DNA of 64,000 nucleotides from Stenotrophomonas sp. ESTM1D_MKCIP4_1 (lineage in GTDB: Bacteria > Pseudomonadota > Gammaproteobacteria > Xanthomonadales > Xanthomonadaceae), in the NCBI RefSeq assembly GCF_003086895.1, contig NZ_CP026004.1, forward strand, positions 4,298,684 to 4,362,683, in the 5' to 3' direction. The notes below the pieces were generated by a model, which did no database searches, was not told where the DNA came from, and saw only the letters and a program-made list of their open reading frames with translations. Position numbers and translations under genes: made by a program. The number at the start of each line of letters is the position of its first letter. Position 1 is the first letter of the stretch. Below are positions 18,107 to 25,854 of this stretch, piece after piece.

Positions 18107-19643
18107 ACAGCTCCCAGCGTTGCGCGCGGATCTCCACCAGCAGTTCCCGCAGTTCGCGATCCAGCGCGCGGTCTTCTTCGACCAGGGCGATGCGCTGCCC
18201 CAGGTCGGCGTACATGTCGGCCAGACTGCCATGCAGCTGCGCGTTCAGGCCAACCCGTTCACGCAGGGCCAGGCCCTGGCGTGCGGCGATCAGCATCGCG
18301 GCCACCACCTGTTCGGTCAGTTCGATCACGCGCAGGCAGTCGCGCGCGGCGATGGTGCCCATGCTGACCTTGTCCTGGTTGTGGCATTCGGTCGAGCGCG
18401 AGAACACGCTGGCCGGCATGGTCTGCTTCAGCGCCTCGGCGGTCCATGCGGACACGCTGATCTGCAGCGCCTTCAGGCCATGGTTGATGGCCGCGCGCGG
18501 GCCGGTGGCCGCCGACAGGTTGGCCGGCAGGCCGTGGTTGTAGCGGGCATCGACCACCAGCGCCAGCTGCCGGTCGAGCAGGTCGGCAACGTTGGCCACG
18601 GTGTTCTTCAGGGTGTCCATCGCCAGCGCGATGTGGCCGCCGTAGAAGTGGCCACCGTGCAGGATGCGTTCGCCGTCGGCGTCGATCAGCGGATTGTCGT
18701 TGGCGCTGTTCAGTTCGGTTTCGATCAGCTGGCGCAGGAACGGCAGGCTGTCTTCCAGCACGCCGATCACATGCGGTGCGCAGCGCAGCGAATAGCGGTC
18801 CTGCAGGCGCTGTTCGTTGCGCGGCGGGCGCTCGCTGTGCAGGTCGCTACGCAGGCGCGCAGCGATGCGGCCTTGGCCCGGGTGCGGCTTGGCGGCGAAC
18901 AGGGTTTCGTCGAAGTGGTGCGCATTGCCGTCGCTGGACAGCACGTTGAACGCGGTCAGGCGGGTGGCCATGCGCGCCAGGTAGTCGGCGCGCTGCCAGG
19001 CCAGGCAGGCCAGGCCGGTCATCACCGCAGTACCGTTCATGATGGCCAGGCCTTCCTTCGGCCGCAGCTTCAGCGGGGTCATGCCGATCGTCGCCAGCAC
19101 CGGGCCGGCCGGCTGCACCTGGCCCTGGAACAGCACCTCACGCTCGCCACACAGCACGGCCGCGACATAGGACAGCGGGGTCAGGTCACCACTGGCGCCA
19201 ACCGAGCCTTCGGCCGGAATCAGCGGCAGCACATCATGCCGCAGCAGGGTGGCCAGGCCTTCCAGCAACTGCACGCTGACACCGGACATGCCACGCACCA
19301 GCGAGGCCAGGCGCGCGGCCAGCACGGCGCGGGTCTCGGCCGGGTCCAGGTACCGGCCCAGGCCGCAGCCATGGTAGGTGTACAGGTGATGCGGCAGTTC
19401 GGCCACCAGTGCCGGCGGGATGTTCACCGTGCACGAATCGCCGTAGCCGGTGGTCACGCCATAGATCACCCCGTCCTCGCGCAGCAGGCGGTCGAGGAAA
19501 TCGGCACCGCGCTGGATATGCGCGCGGAAGGCGGGCGCTTCGCTCAGCGCGGCATCACACTGGCGCTGGGCCAGGGCAACCACGTCTTCGATGGTCAACG
19601 GTGCATCGCCGAAACGGCACACGGGTACGGCGTCAGTCGTCAT
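18093..19643 (-). CDS. MIO-type aromatic amino acid ammonia-lyase in pigment cluster
   Basis: 516 residues, the histidine/tyrosine/phenylalanine ammonia-lyase fold. The self-cyclising triad A150-S151-G152 is in GSVGASGDLTPLS, and the catalytic Tyr is in YGVTTGYG (about residue 61). HNQDKVSMGTIAARD matches the conserved Q/E-containing active-site loop. The selectivity region reads HHLYTYHGCGLG, unlike ordinary HutH (HxxGxG after SHA), and no hut genes are nearby. In APE clusters such enzymes are thought to supply the aromatic starter, so tyrosine is the inferred substrate, giving 4-coumarate. ATG at 19643; it overlaps the acyltransferase upstream by 11 bases. Confidence 0.85.
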   Translation of the reverse strand: MTTDAVPVCRFGDAPLTIEDVVALAQRQCDAALSEAPAFRAHIQRGADFLDRLLREDGVIYGVTTGYGDSCTVNIPPALVAELPHHLYTYHGCGLGRYLDPAETRAVLAARLASLVRGMSGVSVQLLEGLATLLRHDVLPLIPAEGSVGASGDLTPLSYVAAVLCGEREVLFQGQVQPAGPVLATIGMTPLKLRPKEGLAIMNGTAVMTGLACLAWQRADYLARMATRLTAFNVLSSDGNAHHFDETLFAAKPHPGQGRIAARLRSDLHSERPPRNEQRLQDRYSLRCAPHVIGVLEDSLPFLRQLIETELNSANDNPLIDADGERILHGGHFYGGHIALAMDTLKNTVANVADLLDRQLALVVDARYNHGLPANLSAATGPRAAINHGLKALQISVSAWTAEALKQTMPASVFSRSTECHNQDKVSMGTIAARDCLRVIELTEQVVAAMLIAARQGLALRERVGLNAQLHGSLADMYADLGQRIALVEEDRALDRELRELLVEIRAQRWELYVGE

Positions 19644-20574
19644 GGGGGGCCTGATCCCAGAAGGGGAAGAAATTGAACCAGTCCAGCGGGGACTGGATGA
19701 CCTGGAGTTCCAGCCAGTGCGCGAAGCGCTGCGCCTGTTCGGCCAGTGCGGCATCACGCGAACCACGCGGCAGCACCACGCGTTCGGCAAACTGTTCAAA
19801 CGCCACGCGATAGCCATCGCCATCGTGCAGGCAGGACATGGTGTAGACCGGGCACGCCAGCGCGGAGGCCAGCACATAGGCACCGATCGGGAACGGCGCA
19901 CGGTGGCCGAGGAAATCGGCCATCACGCTGCGCCCGCCCTGCACCGGCACGCGGTCGCCGACGATGGCCACGAAACCGCCGGAGGCGACTTTCTCGGCCA
20001 GCATCACCGCCGTGGCCGGGCCCATGGCGGTCACCTGCACCAGTTCCACCGCCGCCAGCGGGTCCAGCCGCTGCAGCAGCCGGTTGAAGCGCTGCGCGTG
20101 CGCGGTATGCACCAGCACGGTGATGCGGAAGCCGGGCACCTGCTCGGCCAGCACCTGGCACAGTTCCAGGCAGCCGATGTGTGCGGTCAGGATCAGGCCG
20201 CCTTCGCGGCGCGCGATTTTTCCCAGCACCAGATCGCGCTGCAGGTGGATGCGCTCGGGCGGGTAGCGGCCGCCGAGGCCGAGGATCTTGTCCAGCATCG
20301 TGTCGGCGAAGCTGAAGAAATGGCGCAGGCTGTCACGCCGGCCCGGCGCATGGCCCAGCGCGCCGCTGTGGGCCTGCAGCCGCTGCAGGTACTGCAGCGA
20401 CGCCTGGCGGCCGACCCGGTTGCCCAGCCAGTGGCACATCACCACCGGCCACACGCACAGGCGGAACGGCCAGCGCCCGAACCAGCGGTGCACCCAGCAC
20501 AGGAACAGCACACCGGCCACCGATGTGGATTCGCCGATGTCGGCCCAGTGCGGTGCGTCGTGCGCGCGGCCCAT
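19633..20574 (-). CDS. LpxL/HtrB-like acyltransferase of the aryl polyene cluster
   Basis: 313 residues. The N-terminus begins MGRAHDAPHWADIGESTSVA, followed by FLCWVHRWFGRWPFRL, the opening of the COG4261 subgroup of lipid A acyltransferase-like proteins. The catalytic H(X4)E-type motif appears as TAHIGCLELCQVL. VAIVGDRVPV and the C-terminal PLDWFNFFPFWD are typical of this subgroup. It probably joins the polyene to a lipid anchor at the inner membrane. In other APE clusters a similar domain is fused to a glycosyltransferase (ApeJ); here the two are adjacent separate genes, 1 base apart. Confidence 0.83.
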   Translation of the reverse strand: MGRAHDAPHWADIGESTSVAGVLFLCWVHRWFGRWPFRLCVWPVVMCHWLGNRVGRQASLQYLQRLQAHSGALGHAPGRRDSLRHFFSFADTMLDKILGLGGRYPPERIHLQRDLVLGKIARREGGLILTAHIGCLELCQVLAEQVPGFRITVLVHTAHAQRFNRLLQRLDPLAAVELVQVTAMGPATAVMLAEKVASGGFVAIVGDRVPVQGGRSVMADFLGHRAPFPIGAYVLASALACPVYTMSCLHDGDGYRVAFEQFAERVVLPRGSRDAALAEQAQRFAHWLELQVIQSPLDWFNFFPFWDQAPHDD

Positions 20575-20575
20575 C

Positions 20576-21346
20576 TCAGCCCTGCCCCTGCAGGCGCCGC
20601 CACAGCAGGCGCGGTGCGCGCGGCAGCATGCCGAAGAACAGGCGGGTGTGCATGCGGCTGATGCGCACGTTGTCGCGCCACACATCGAAGTGGGACACGC
20701 CATCGGACGGATAGGTCACGCGGGTGGCCAGATGGTCCACCGGCACCTGCCGCCAGTACAGGCGGACCATGATTTCGGTATCGAAATCCATGCGCCGGCC
20801 GATCGTCTCCTCGCCCATCAGGCGCAGCACCGGCGGCAGCGGATACACGCGGAAGCCGCACATGGTGTCACGCAGGTGCAGCGACAACGTGTTGATCCAG
20901 ACCCAGACGTGGGTGGCATAGCGGCCGTACAGACGGGCCTTGGGCACGCTGGCATCGTAGGCGGGAATGCCGCAGATCACTGCGTCCGGCCGCGTGCGTG
21001 CAGCGTCGATGAAGCGCGGCAGGTCGGTGGTGTCGTGCTGGCCGTCGGCATCGATCTGCAGCACGTGGCTGTGGCCACGGCGCGCGGCCTCGGTGAACCC
21101 CGCCAGCATCGCGCCGCCCTTGCCCTGGTTCTGGTCCAGCCGCAGCAGGTCCACCCCATCGCGGTGTGCCAGGGCCTGCAGCACCGCCGCACAGGACGCG
21201 CGCGACCCATCGTCGACCAGCAGGCACGGCAGGCCGGCGGCCTGCACGCCGTCAACCACGGCCGCAATGGCATGTTCGTGGTCGTACACGGGGATGACCA
21301 CCAGCGGCGCGAAGGCGCCACCAGCGGCGGCCGGTTCAATGCGCAT
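20576..21346 (-). CDS. Family 2 glycosyltransferase of the aryl polyene cluster
   Basis: 256 residues from ATG 21346 (MRIEPAAAGGAFAPLVVIPVY). GT-A fold: LVVIPVYDHEHAI, LLVDDGS (nucleotide binding), QNQGKGGAMLAGF, and the metal motif QIDADGQHD (DxD). The later DTMCGFRVYPL segment resembles dolichyl-phosphate-mannose synthase-like enzymes. It would transfer a sugar to the lipid carrier of the pigment. It overlaps the ligase gene by 11 bases and precedes the acyltransferase by 1 base. The two together correspond to the fused ApeJ of other species. Confidence 0.85.
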   Translation of the reverse strand: MRIEPAAAGGAFAPLVVIPVYDHEHAIAAVVDGVQAAGLPCLLVDDGSRASCAAVLQALAHRDGVDLLRLDQNQGKGGAMLAGFTEAARRGHSHVLQIDADGQHDTTDLPRFIDAARTRPDAVICGIPAYDASVPKARLYGRYATHVWVWINTLSLHLRDTMCGFRVYPLPPVLRLMGEETIGRRMDFDTEIMVRLYWRQVPVDHLATRVTYPSDGVSHFDVWRDNVRISRMHTRLFFGMLPRAPRLLWRRLQGQG

Positions 21347-23024
21347 CGGTGAGGACCACCTTGCCGCTGGCGTGCGTGCCATGCAGGGAGGTGTAGCGGA
21401 ACGCCAGCACGCCGCGCGCGGCGTCCCAGTCCAGCTGCAGGGTCAGTTCGTCGCCGGGACGGGCCACATGCTGGAACTTCACCGCGTCCATCCGCACGAA
21501 ACCGCGCGGCAGCGCGAAGGCCTGGCGGGCGAAGCGCACCGCCCAGTCCAGCTGGGCCACGCCAGGCAGGATGGCGGCCTGCGGGAAATGGCCCTGGAAC
21601 GCGCGCAGCGATGCGTCCAGGGTGATGCGCAGGGTCGCCGTCGCCGCCGCGCGGTGGTCCCATGCGGGTACCGGCAGCAGCGGCTGGAACAGCGCAGCCA
21701 GCGCGGCCTGGGTGACCTTGCCCTGCGCATTGATCGGCAGCGCATCGACCAGCCGCCAGCGGCGCGGGCGGGTAACCGCATCGTGGCCCTGCGCCAGGCG
21801 CGCGCCCAGGCGCAGGCCGAAGGCGCGGCGCGCGGCATCACCGGCCACCACCTGCGCCGGATCGGCCGGTACCACCACCGCCGCCAGCTGCTCGCGCTGG
21901 CCGGACAGCACCAGCACGCGCACGTCTTCTACTTCCGGGTCTTCGCGCAGCGCGCGTTCCAGCGCGTCCAGCGAGACCCGGCGCTCTTCGATCTTGACGA
22001 TGCGGTCGGCACGCCCGAGCAGGCGGAAGCGACCATCGGCCAAGGCTTCCACGCGGTCCTGGGTGCGCCACCAATCGGCGCTGTCCAGGTGCGCCGAGGC
22101 CACGGCCAGGCAGCCCTCCTCGATGCGCCACTCCACGCCGGGCAACGGCTGCCACGGCGGCATGTCCGTATCCCAGCGGCGCCAGGCGATGCCGCCGGTC
22201 TCACTGCTGCCGTACACCTCGGTCGGGGCCACGCCCAACCACTGCCGCACCTGCCGCGCGGCCTCTTCCGGCAGCGGGCCGCCGGAGGAAAACACGGCGC
22301 GCAGGCGCCCGTGCAGGCTCGCCCAGTCCAACTGCTCGGGCAGCCGCTTGAGGTGGGCCGGGGTGGCCACCAGCACACTGTCGGCGCCGGCCAGGGTGCC
22401 GACCAGATCTTCATGGAAGAAGCGCCGTGGCTGGATCTGGCGACCGGCGGCCAGCGGCCACAGCACCCGGAACAGCAGGCCATAGATGTGCTGGTGGGAC
22501 ACCGTGCCGTGCACCTGCACGCCATCGAGCTGGGCGCCGAACGCCGCCTGCAGCGCCTCCACTTCGCGCGCCAGCTGGTCCATGCGCTTGCTGATCGCAC
22601 TGGGCTGGCCGGTGCTGCCGGAGGTGAACACGCACAGTTCGCAGGCGCGCTCATCCAGCACCTGCAGCACGCCGTCGGCCGCCGCGACGGGCGTCAGCGG
22701 GCGGTAGTCGGCCGGCACATCGCCAGCGAAACCACTGACCTGCGGCTGCAGCGCCTGCAGCGTGGCCGGCAGGTTGTCGGCCGCGAGGAACACGCGCTTG
22801 CCGGCATGCCAGGCACCGAACAGGGCCGCGGCGAAGGCGATGGCATCATCGAAGTACAGCGCCCAGTCGCGGCCTTCGGCAGCGGCGAACGCATCGCGCC
22901 AGCCCAGCACGCGCAGGCGGAAAGCAGGGTGGTCCAGGGACACGCCTTCGCAGAGGCCGATGTCACGGCCCGGCTGCGCATCAACCATCAGCCGGTCCAG
23001 GGCGATCCAGTCAGCCATGGGCAT
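21336..23024 (-). CDS. Fused acyl/aryl-ACP ligase (ApeH-like) and hotdog dehydratase (ApeI-like)
   Basis: 562 residues. Residues 1 to about 440 are an ANL adenylation enzyme with P-loop FTSGSTGQPSAISKR (133-147), YGSSETGG and the A10 lysine in LPINAQGK. Residues about 455-562 are a FabZ-like hotdog with FQGHFPQAAILPGVAQLDWA, including the catalytic His. The ligase would load the aromatic acid onto the ACP and the second half would dehydrate 3-hydroxyacyl-ACPs. E. coli has these as two genes (apeH, apeI). ATG 23024 has GAAGG six bases upstream and is preferred to ATG 23018. Confidence 0.88.
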   Translation of the reverse strand: MPMADWIALDRLMVDAQPGRDIGLCEGVSLDHPAFRLRVLGWRDAFAAAEGRDWALYFDDAIAFAAALFGAWHAGKRVFLAADNLPATLQALQPQVSGFAGDVPADYRPLTPVAAADGVLQVLDERACELCVFTSGSTGQPSAISKRMDQLAREVEALQAAFGAQLDGVQVHGTVSHQHIYGLLFRVLWPLAAGRQIQPRRFFHEDLVGTLAGADSVLVATPAHLKRLPEQLDWASLHGRLRAVFSSGGPLPEEAARQVRQWLGVAPTEVYGSSETGGIAWRRWDTDMPPWQPLPGVEWRIEEGCLAVASAHLDSADWWRTQDRVEALADGRFRLLGRADRIVKIEERRVSLDALERALREDPEVEDVRVLVLSGQREQLAAVVVPADPAQVVAGDAARRAFGLRLGARLAQGHDAVTRPRRWRLVDALPINAQGKVTQAALAALFQPLLPVPAWDHRAAATATLRITLDASLRAFQGHFPQAAILPGVAQLDWAVRFARQAFALPRGFVRMDAVKFQHVARPGDELTLQLDWDAARGVLAFRYTSLHGTHASGKVVLTDAH

Positions 23025-23562
23025 GGGCCGCCTTCACCCGACGCCGCACCAGCCACTCGCCTGCGAACAACACTCCCATCATCACGTACGCCAACAATCC
23101 GTTGTAGAGCATCCAGACCCGGTCCGACGCATGGAGCGCGGTGAACAGGGCCAGGCCACCGTTGATAACAAAAAAGCCGCACCACACCTGGGTGACGCGA
23201 CGGGTATAGACGACCGCGAAGTCAGGCAGGTCCGGCTCCTGCAGGCGCGCCAGGCGTTCCACCAGCGGTGGGCCGAAACGCAGGCTGGTGGCGAACACCG
23301 CCAGCATCACCACGTTCACCAGCGCGGGGTACAGCTTGAGCGGCAGCGCCTGGTTGAGCACGGTCGCCAGCCCGGCCAGCAGGCCAGCGCCTGCGGCGGC
23401 CGCCCACCACAGCGGTTGCCGGGTGCTCAGCGCGCGCAGCAGGGCCAGGCCGAACAGCAGCAGCGACAACCAGCGCGGCTCGAAGCGGCCCATGGCCACG
23501 TAGACCAGCACCGGATAGGCGAGCGAAAGCGCTGCCACCACGACCATGCGTGCCCGTGCCAT
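23011..23562 (-). CDS. COG4648-type integral membrane protein of the aryl polyene cluster (ApeG-like)
   Basis: 183 residues, rich in hydrophobic helices (about six segments, for example RMVVVAALSLAYPVLVYVAM, GLLAGLATVLN, VMLAVFATSLRF and GFFVINGGLALFTALH). LKLYPALVNVVMLAVFATSL is the conserved core of the family that accompanies APE and related fatty-acid-like clusters. Biochemical role unknown; location inner membrane. ATG 23562 gives a 22-base gap after the first ACP gene. The upstream frame extension overlaps the ACP and was rejected. Confidence 0.78.
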   Translation of the reverse strand: MARARMVVVAALSLAYPVLVYVAMGRFEPRWLSLLLFGLALLRALSTRQPLWWAAAAGAGLLAGLATVLNQALPLKLYPALVNVVMLAVFATSLRFGPPLVERLARLQEPDLPDFAVVYTRRVTQVWCGFFVINGGLALFTALHASDRVWMLYNGLLAYVMMGVLFAGEWLVRRRVKAAHAHG

Positions 23563-23584
23563 GGTCGCGATGCCCTGCCTGCGG

Positions 23585-23842
23585 TCAGGCGGCAGCCTGG
23601 CCCGGCAGCAGGCCATGCACGACATCCACGATGTCCTGCACGGTGCGCACGGCCTTGAAGGCTTCCGGCTGCAGGTTGCGGCCGAGCAGCGGCTTGAGCT
23701 GCACGATCAGGTCGACGGCATCGATGCTGTCGATGTCCAGATCGTCATACAGGCGCGATTCCGGGCTGATCCGGGCAGGTTCGATCTCGAAGCTGTCGGT
23801 CAGGATGCGGACGATGCGCTCGAACAGTTCATTCTTGGTCAT
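23585..23842 (-). CDS. apeF: Acyl carrier protein of the aryl polyene cluster (ApeF-like)
   Basis: 85 residues, acidic. The phosphopantetheine attachment serine is in DDLDIDSIDAVDL. Start ATG 23842, 16 bases after the preceding ACP gene. With its paralogue at 23859-24116 it carries starter and intermediates. Tandem ACPs are normal for APE clusters; only the order relative to E. coli apeE/apeF supports the letter given. Confidence 0.88.
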   Translation of the reverse strand: MTKNELFERIVRILTDSFEIEPARISPESRLYDDLDIDSIDAVDLIVQLKPLLGRNLQPEAFKAVRTVQDIVDVVHGLLPGQAAA

Positions 23843-23858
23843 GGCAGTTCCTGGCGCC

Positions 23859-24116
23859 TTACGACTGGCGGGCGGCGACGAACTCGCCGAGCGCGCGCAC
23901 GCTGGAAAAATGGCGACGGGTTTCTTCCGAGTCAGCCGAGAGGCTGACACCGTACTTCTTCTGCAGCGCCAGGCCCAGTTCCAGCGCGTCGATCGAATCC
24001 AGGCCGAGGCCCTCCACGAACAGCGGCGCGGTCGGATCGATGTCCTCCGGCGTGATGTCCTCCAGCGAAAGCGAGGAAATGATCAATTCCTTGATCTCGT
24101 GCTCAAGTGCTTGCAC
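23859..24116 (-). CDS. apeE: Acyl carrier protein of the aryl polyene cluster (ApeE-like)
   Basis: 85 residues starting at GTG 24116 (VQALEHEIKELIISSLSLE), preceded by a GGAG eight bases upstream that lies inside the acyltransferase gene. The carrier serine is in EGLGLDSIDALEL. The GTG overlaps the upstream 3' end by 14 bases, again indicating coupled translation. It differs clearly from the second ACP outside the helix II motif, so the two probably have separate partners. Confidence 0.88.
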   Translation of the reverse strand: MQALEHEIKELIISSLSLEDITPEDIDPTAPLFVEGLGLDSIDALELGLALQKKYGVSLSADSEETRRHFSSVRALGEFVAARQS

Positions 24117-24900
24117 GGGTCGGATCTCCAGACAGGTCGAAATAACGAGTGAGGTGGTCGGTGACGCGACGGGCCGCCAAGGCATCCCCCCTTGACGCGT
24201 CATCTTCGTCCAGGAAGGGCGCGATGGCGATATCTTCGCCGATCTGCAGCTGAACGTGAAAACGACGTGAGGGCACACGATACCACTTCTGGCCCTTGGT
24301 CAGCGTGGCGGGCGTACAGGTGATGCGTACCGGCGTGATGTCCAGGCGCCCGCGCACGGCGATGTTGGCAGCACCGCGCTGCAGGCGTGGCGGCTGCCCC
24401 GGCACAGTGCGCGTTCCTTCCGGAAAGATGACCAGGGTGCCGCCAGCATGCACGGCCGCTACGCAGTCATCCACCAGGCCGGCGCCATCGTCATTGGCGA
24501 TGTAGCCGGCCGCGCGCACCGGGCCGCGCATGAACGGGTTGCAGGCCACCGCACGCTTGACCACGCAGTCCGCGTTGGGCAGCAGGGCGATCAGGCAGAC
24601 CACGTCGATCAGGGTCGGGTGGTTGGCCAGCACCAGCAGGCCATCGCGTTGCAGCCGCTCGCGGCCTTCCACCTGCAGCGTCATCAGCCGCAGCCGGCAC
24701 ATCAGCCAGACGTGGCTGGCGAACGCCCGCTGCACCAGCCGCCGGGCCCGACGCTGGCGCGCAACCGGGTCGCGCATCAGCAGCAGCACCGGCATCACGA
24801 ACACGCCCAGCAGCAGCCCGCCCACGCCGAACGCGGCGAAGCTCAGGCCGGTGCCGAACACCCGCCAGGCATGGTCGAGACGGCGCAGGGCGTCAGCCAT
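24103..24900 (-). CDS. PlsC-like 1-acylglycerol-3-phosphate acyltransferase family protein (ApeD-like)
   Basis: 265 residues. One N-terminal hydrophobic stretch (about 20-42) anchors it to the inner membrane. The acyltransferase block I NHPTLID (residues 93-99, NHx4D) and block III FPEGTRT (159-165) are intact. Within APE clusters a protein like this may attach an acyl or polyene chain to the glycerol or sugar anchor. It overlaps the ketosynthase-like gene upstream by 8 bases. Confidence 0.85.
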   Translation of the reverse strand: MADALRRLDHAWRVFGTGLSFAAFGVGGLLLGVFVMPVLLLMRDPVARQRRARRLVQRAFASHVWLMCRLRLMTLQVEGRERLQRDGLLVLANHPTLIDVVCLIALLPNADCVVKRAVACNPFMRGPVRAAGYIANDDGAGLVDDCVAAVHAGGTLVIFPEGTRTVPGQPPRLQRGAANIAVRGRLDITPVRITCTPATLTKGQKWYRVPSRRFHVQLQIGEDIAIAPFLDEDDASRGDALAARRVTDHLTRYFDLSGDPTRAST

Positions 24901-25636
24901 GGCGGCTCCAGCGCCAGCGCTGGCCTTGGGTCACGTGCTCCAGCGCAGGCGCCGCCGACAGCAGGAAGCGATGCAGGTCCAGTGCGTGCGGCAGCAGGCC
25001 CGGTGCGGTGTTGCCCGCATCGGCGGCCGGTTCCCATGCCAGGCGCAGGCCGGTGCCGGCCGTGCCAGGCGGCGCCAGGCGCCAGCACCAGGCGAAGAAC
25101 GGGTCGGGTTCGTCGGCGAACTCGGCGTAAACGTCGGGCAACGGCGATTCGTAGACCACCACGCGCACTTCGCGCGCGCCATCGGCCAGCAGGCCAGCGG
25201 CTTCCAGGCAGGCAGTTTCCACGGTGGACTGGCCAGCGGCCAGCGCCAGGTAGTTGCCGCGGTGGCCGCGGGCGATGGAATACAGGGCGGCGATGGCGTT
25301 GTGCACCGACAGGCCGAAGCCGGTGGGCGACAGCGGCTCGGACGCGGCCAGCGAGCCCAGCAGGTCCATCGAACGGGCCACATCACCATGGCGGCTGGCA
25401 AACACCAGCGGCACCCCGCTGTCGGCGCCCTGCGCGTCTTCACACCAGCATGCGGCCTGGATGGCCATCCGCCCCAGACGCTCGATACGACGGCGCTGCA
25501 TCGCCGGCACTTCCGCCAGCGACGGCGTGCCCTCGCCCTGCGGCAGGAACGGCGCGTCGGCCCAGCCCATCCATTGGCTGCGTTCTGTCAGTCCAGGCGC
25601 CCAGGCGGCCCAGTCGACAACGGAAAATTCGATCAT
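24893..25636 (-). CDS. apeC: Truncated ketosynthase-like chain length factor (ApeC-like), first gene of the pigment operon
   Basis: 247 residues, roughly the N-terminal half of a ketosynthase (Ketoacyl-synt_2 type). Conserved fold elements are LVFASRHGDVARSMDLL, FGLSVHNAIAALYSI and TVETACLEAAGLL. The place of the catalytic Cys is not an STAC motif (SVHNAIA), so it should be inactive alone. In E. coli ApeC pairs with ApeO to control chain length, and ApeO is present at 11645. ATG 25636 follows about 180 bases without a gene, which probably holds the operon promoter; no clear -35/-10 pair could be fixed. Confidence 0.83.
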   Translation of the reverse strand: MIEFSVVDWAAWAPGLTERSQWMGWADAPFLPQGEGTPSLAEVPAMQRRRIERLGRMAIQAACWCEDAQGADSGVPLVFASRHGDVARSMDLLGSLAASEPLSPTGFGLSVHNAIAALYSIARGHRGNYLALAAGQSTVETACLEAAGLLADGAREVRVVVYESPLPDVYAEFADEPDPFFAWCWRLAPPGTAGTGLRLAWEPAADAGNTAPGLLPHALDLHRFLLSAAPALEHVTQGQRWRWSRHG

Positions 25637-25815
25637 GAACGGTGATGTGTGGATGGGCGGAACACAGGCACGAGCCATCGGTATGGCGACGCGCGGCGGC
25701 CCCCCATTCCTGCAGCCGTGCGTCCGTCCAGGACGTCGCCGGCAGCCCCCCTGGCGGCCGGAAAGGTGCGAACGCTAGCACGTCCCGCGCAGGGAATACA
25801 TGTTTCACAAACCGA

Positions 25816-25846
25816 AACGGGGAGCGGTCACCGGCCGCTCCCCGTT
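25816..25846 (-). terminator. Hairpin terminator after cioAB
   Basis: A perfect 12-base-pair stem (AACGGGGAGCGG with CCGCTCCCCGTT) with a 7-base loop begins 9 bases after the cioB stop. On the minus strand it is followed by TCGGTTTG, only weakly T-rich. It separates cioAB from the pigment operon on the same strand. Confidence 0.65.
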
Positions 25847-25854
25847 CACCCGCT

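Noticed and set aside
18012..19676. 554-codon plus-strand frame opposite the ammonia-lyase
   Set aside because: No domain is visible and codon use is unlike the neighbours; it is the antisense of a well supported gene.
25800..25854. CydX-like peptide after cioB
   Set aside because: The only frame is 15 codons with no hydrophobic segment, and it overlaps the terminator stem.
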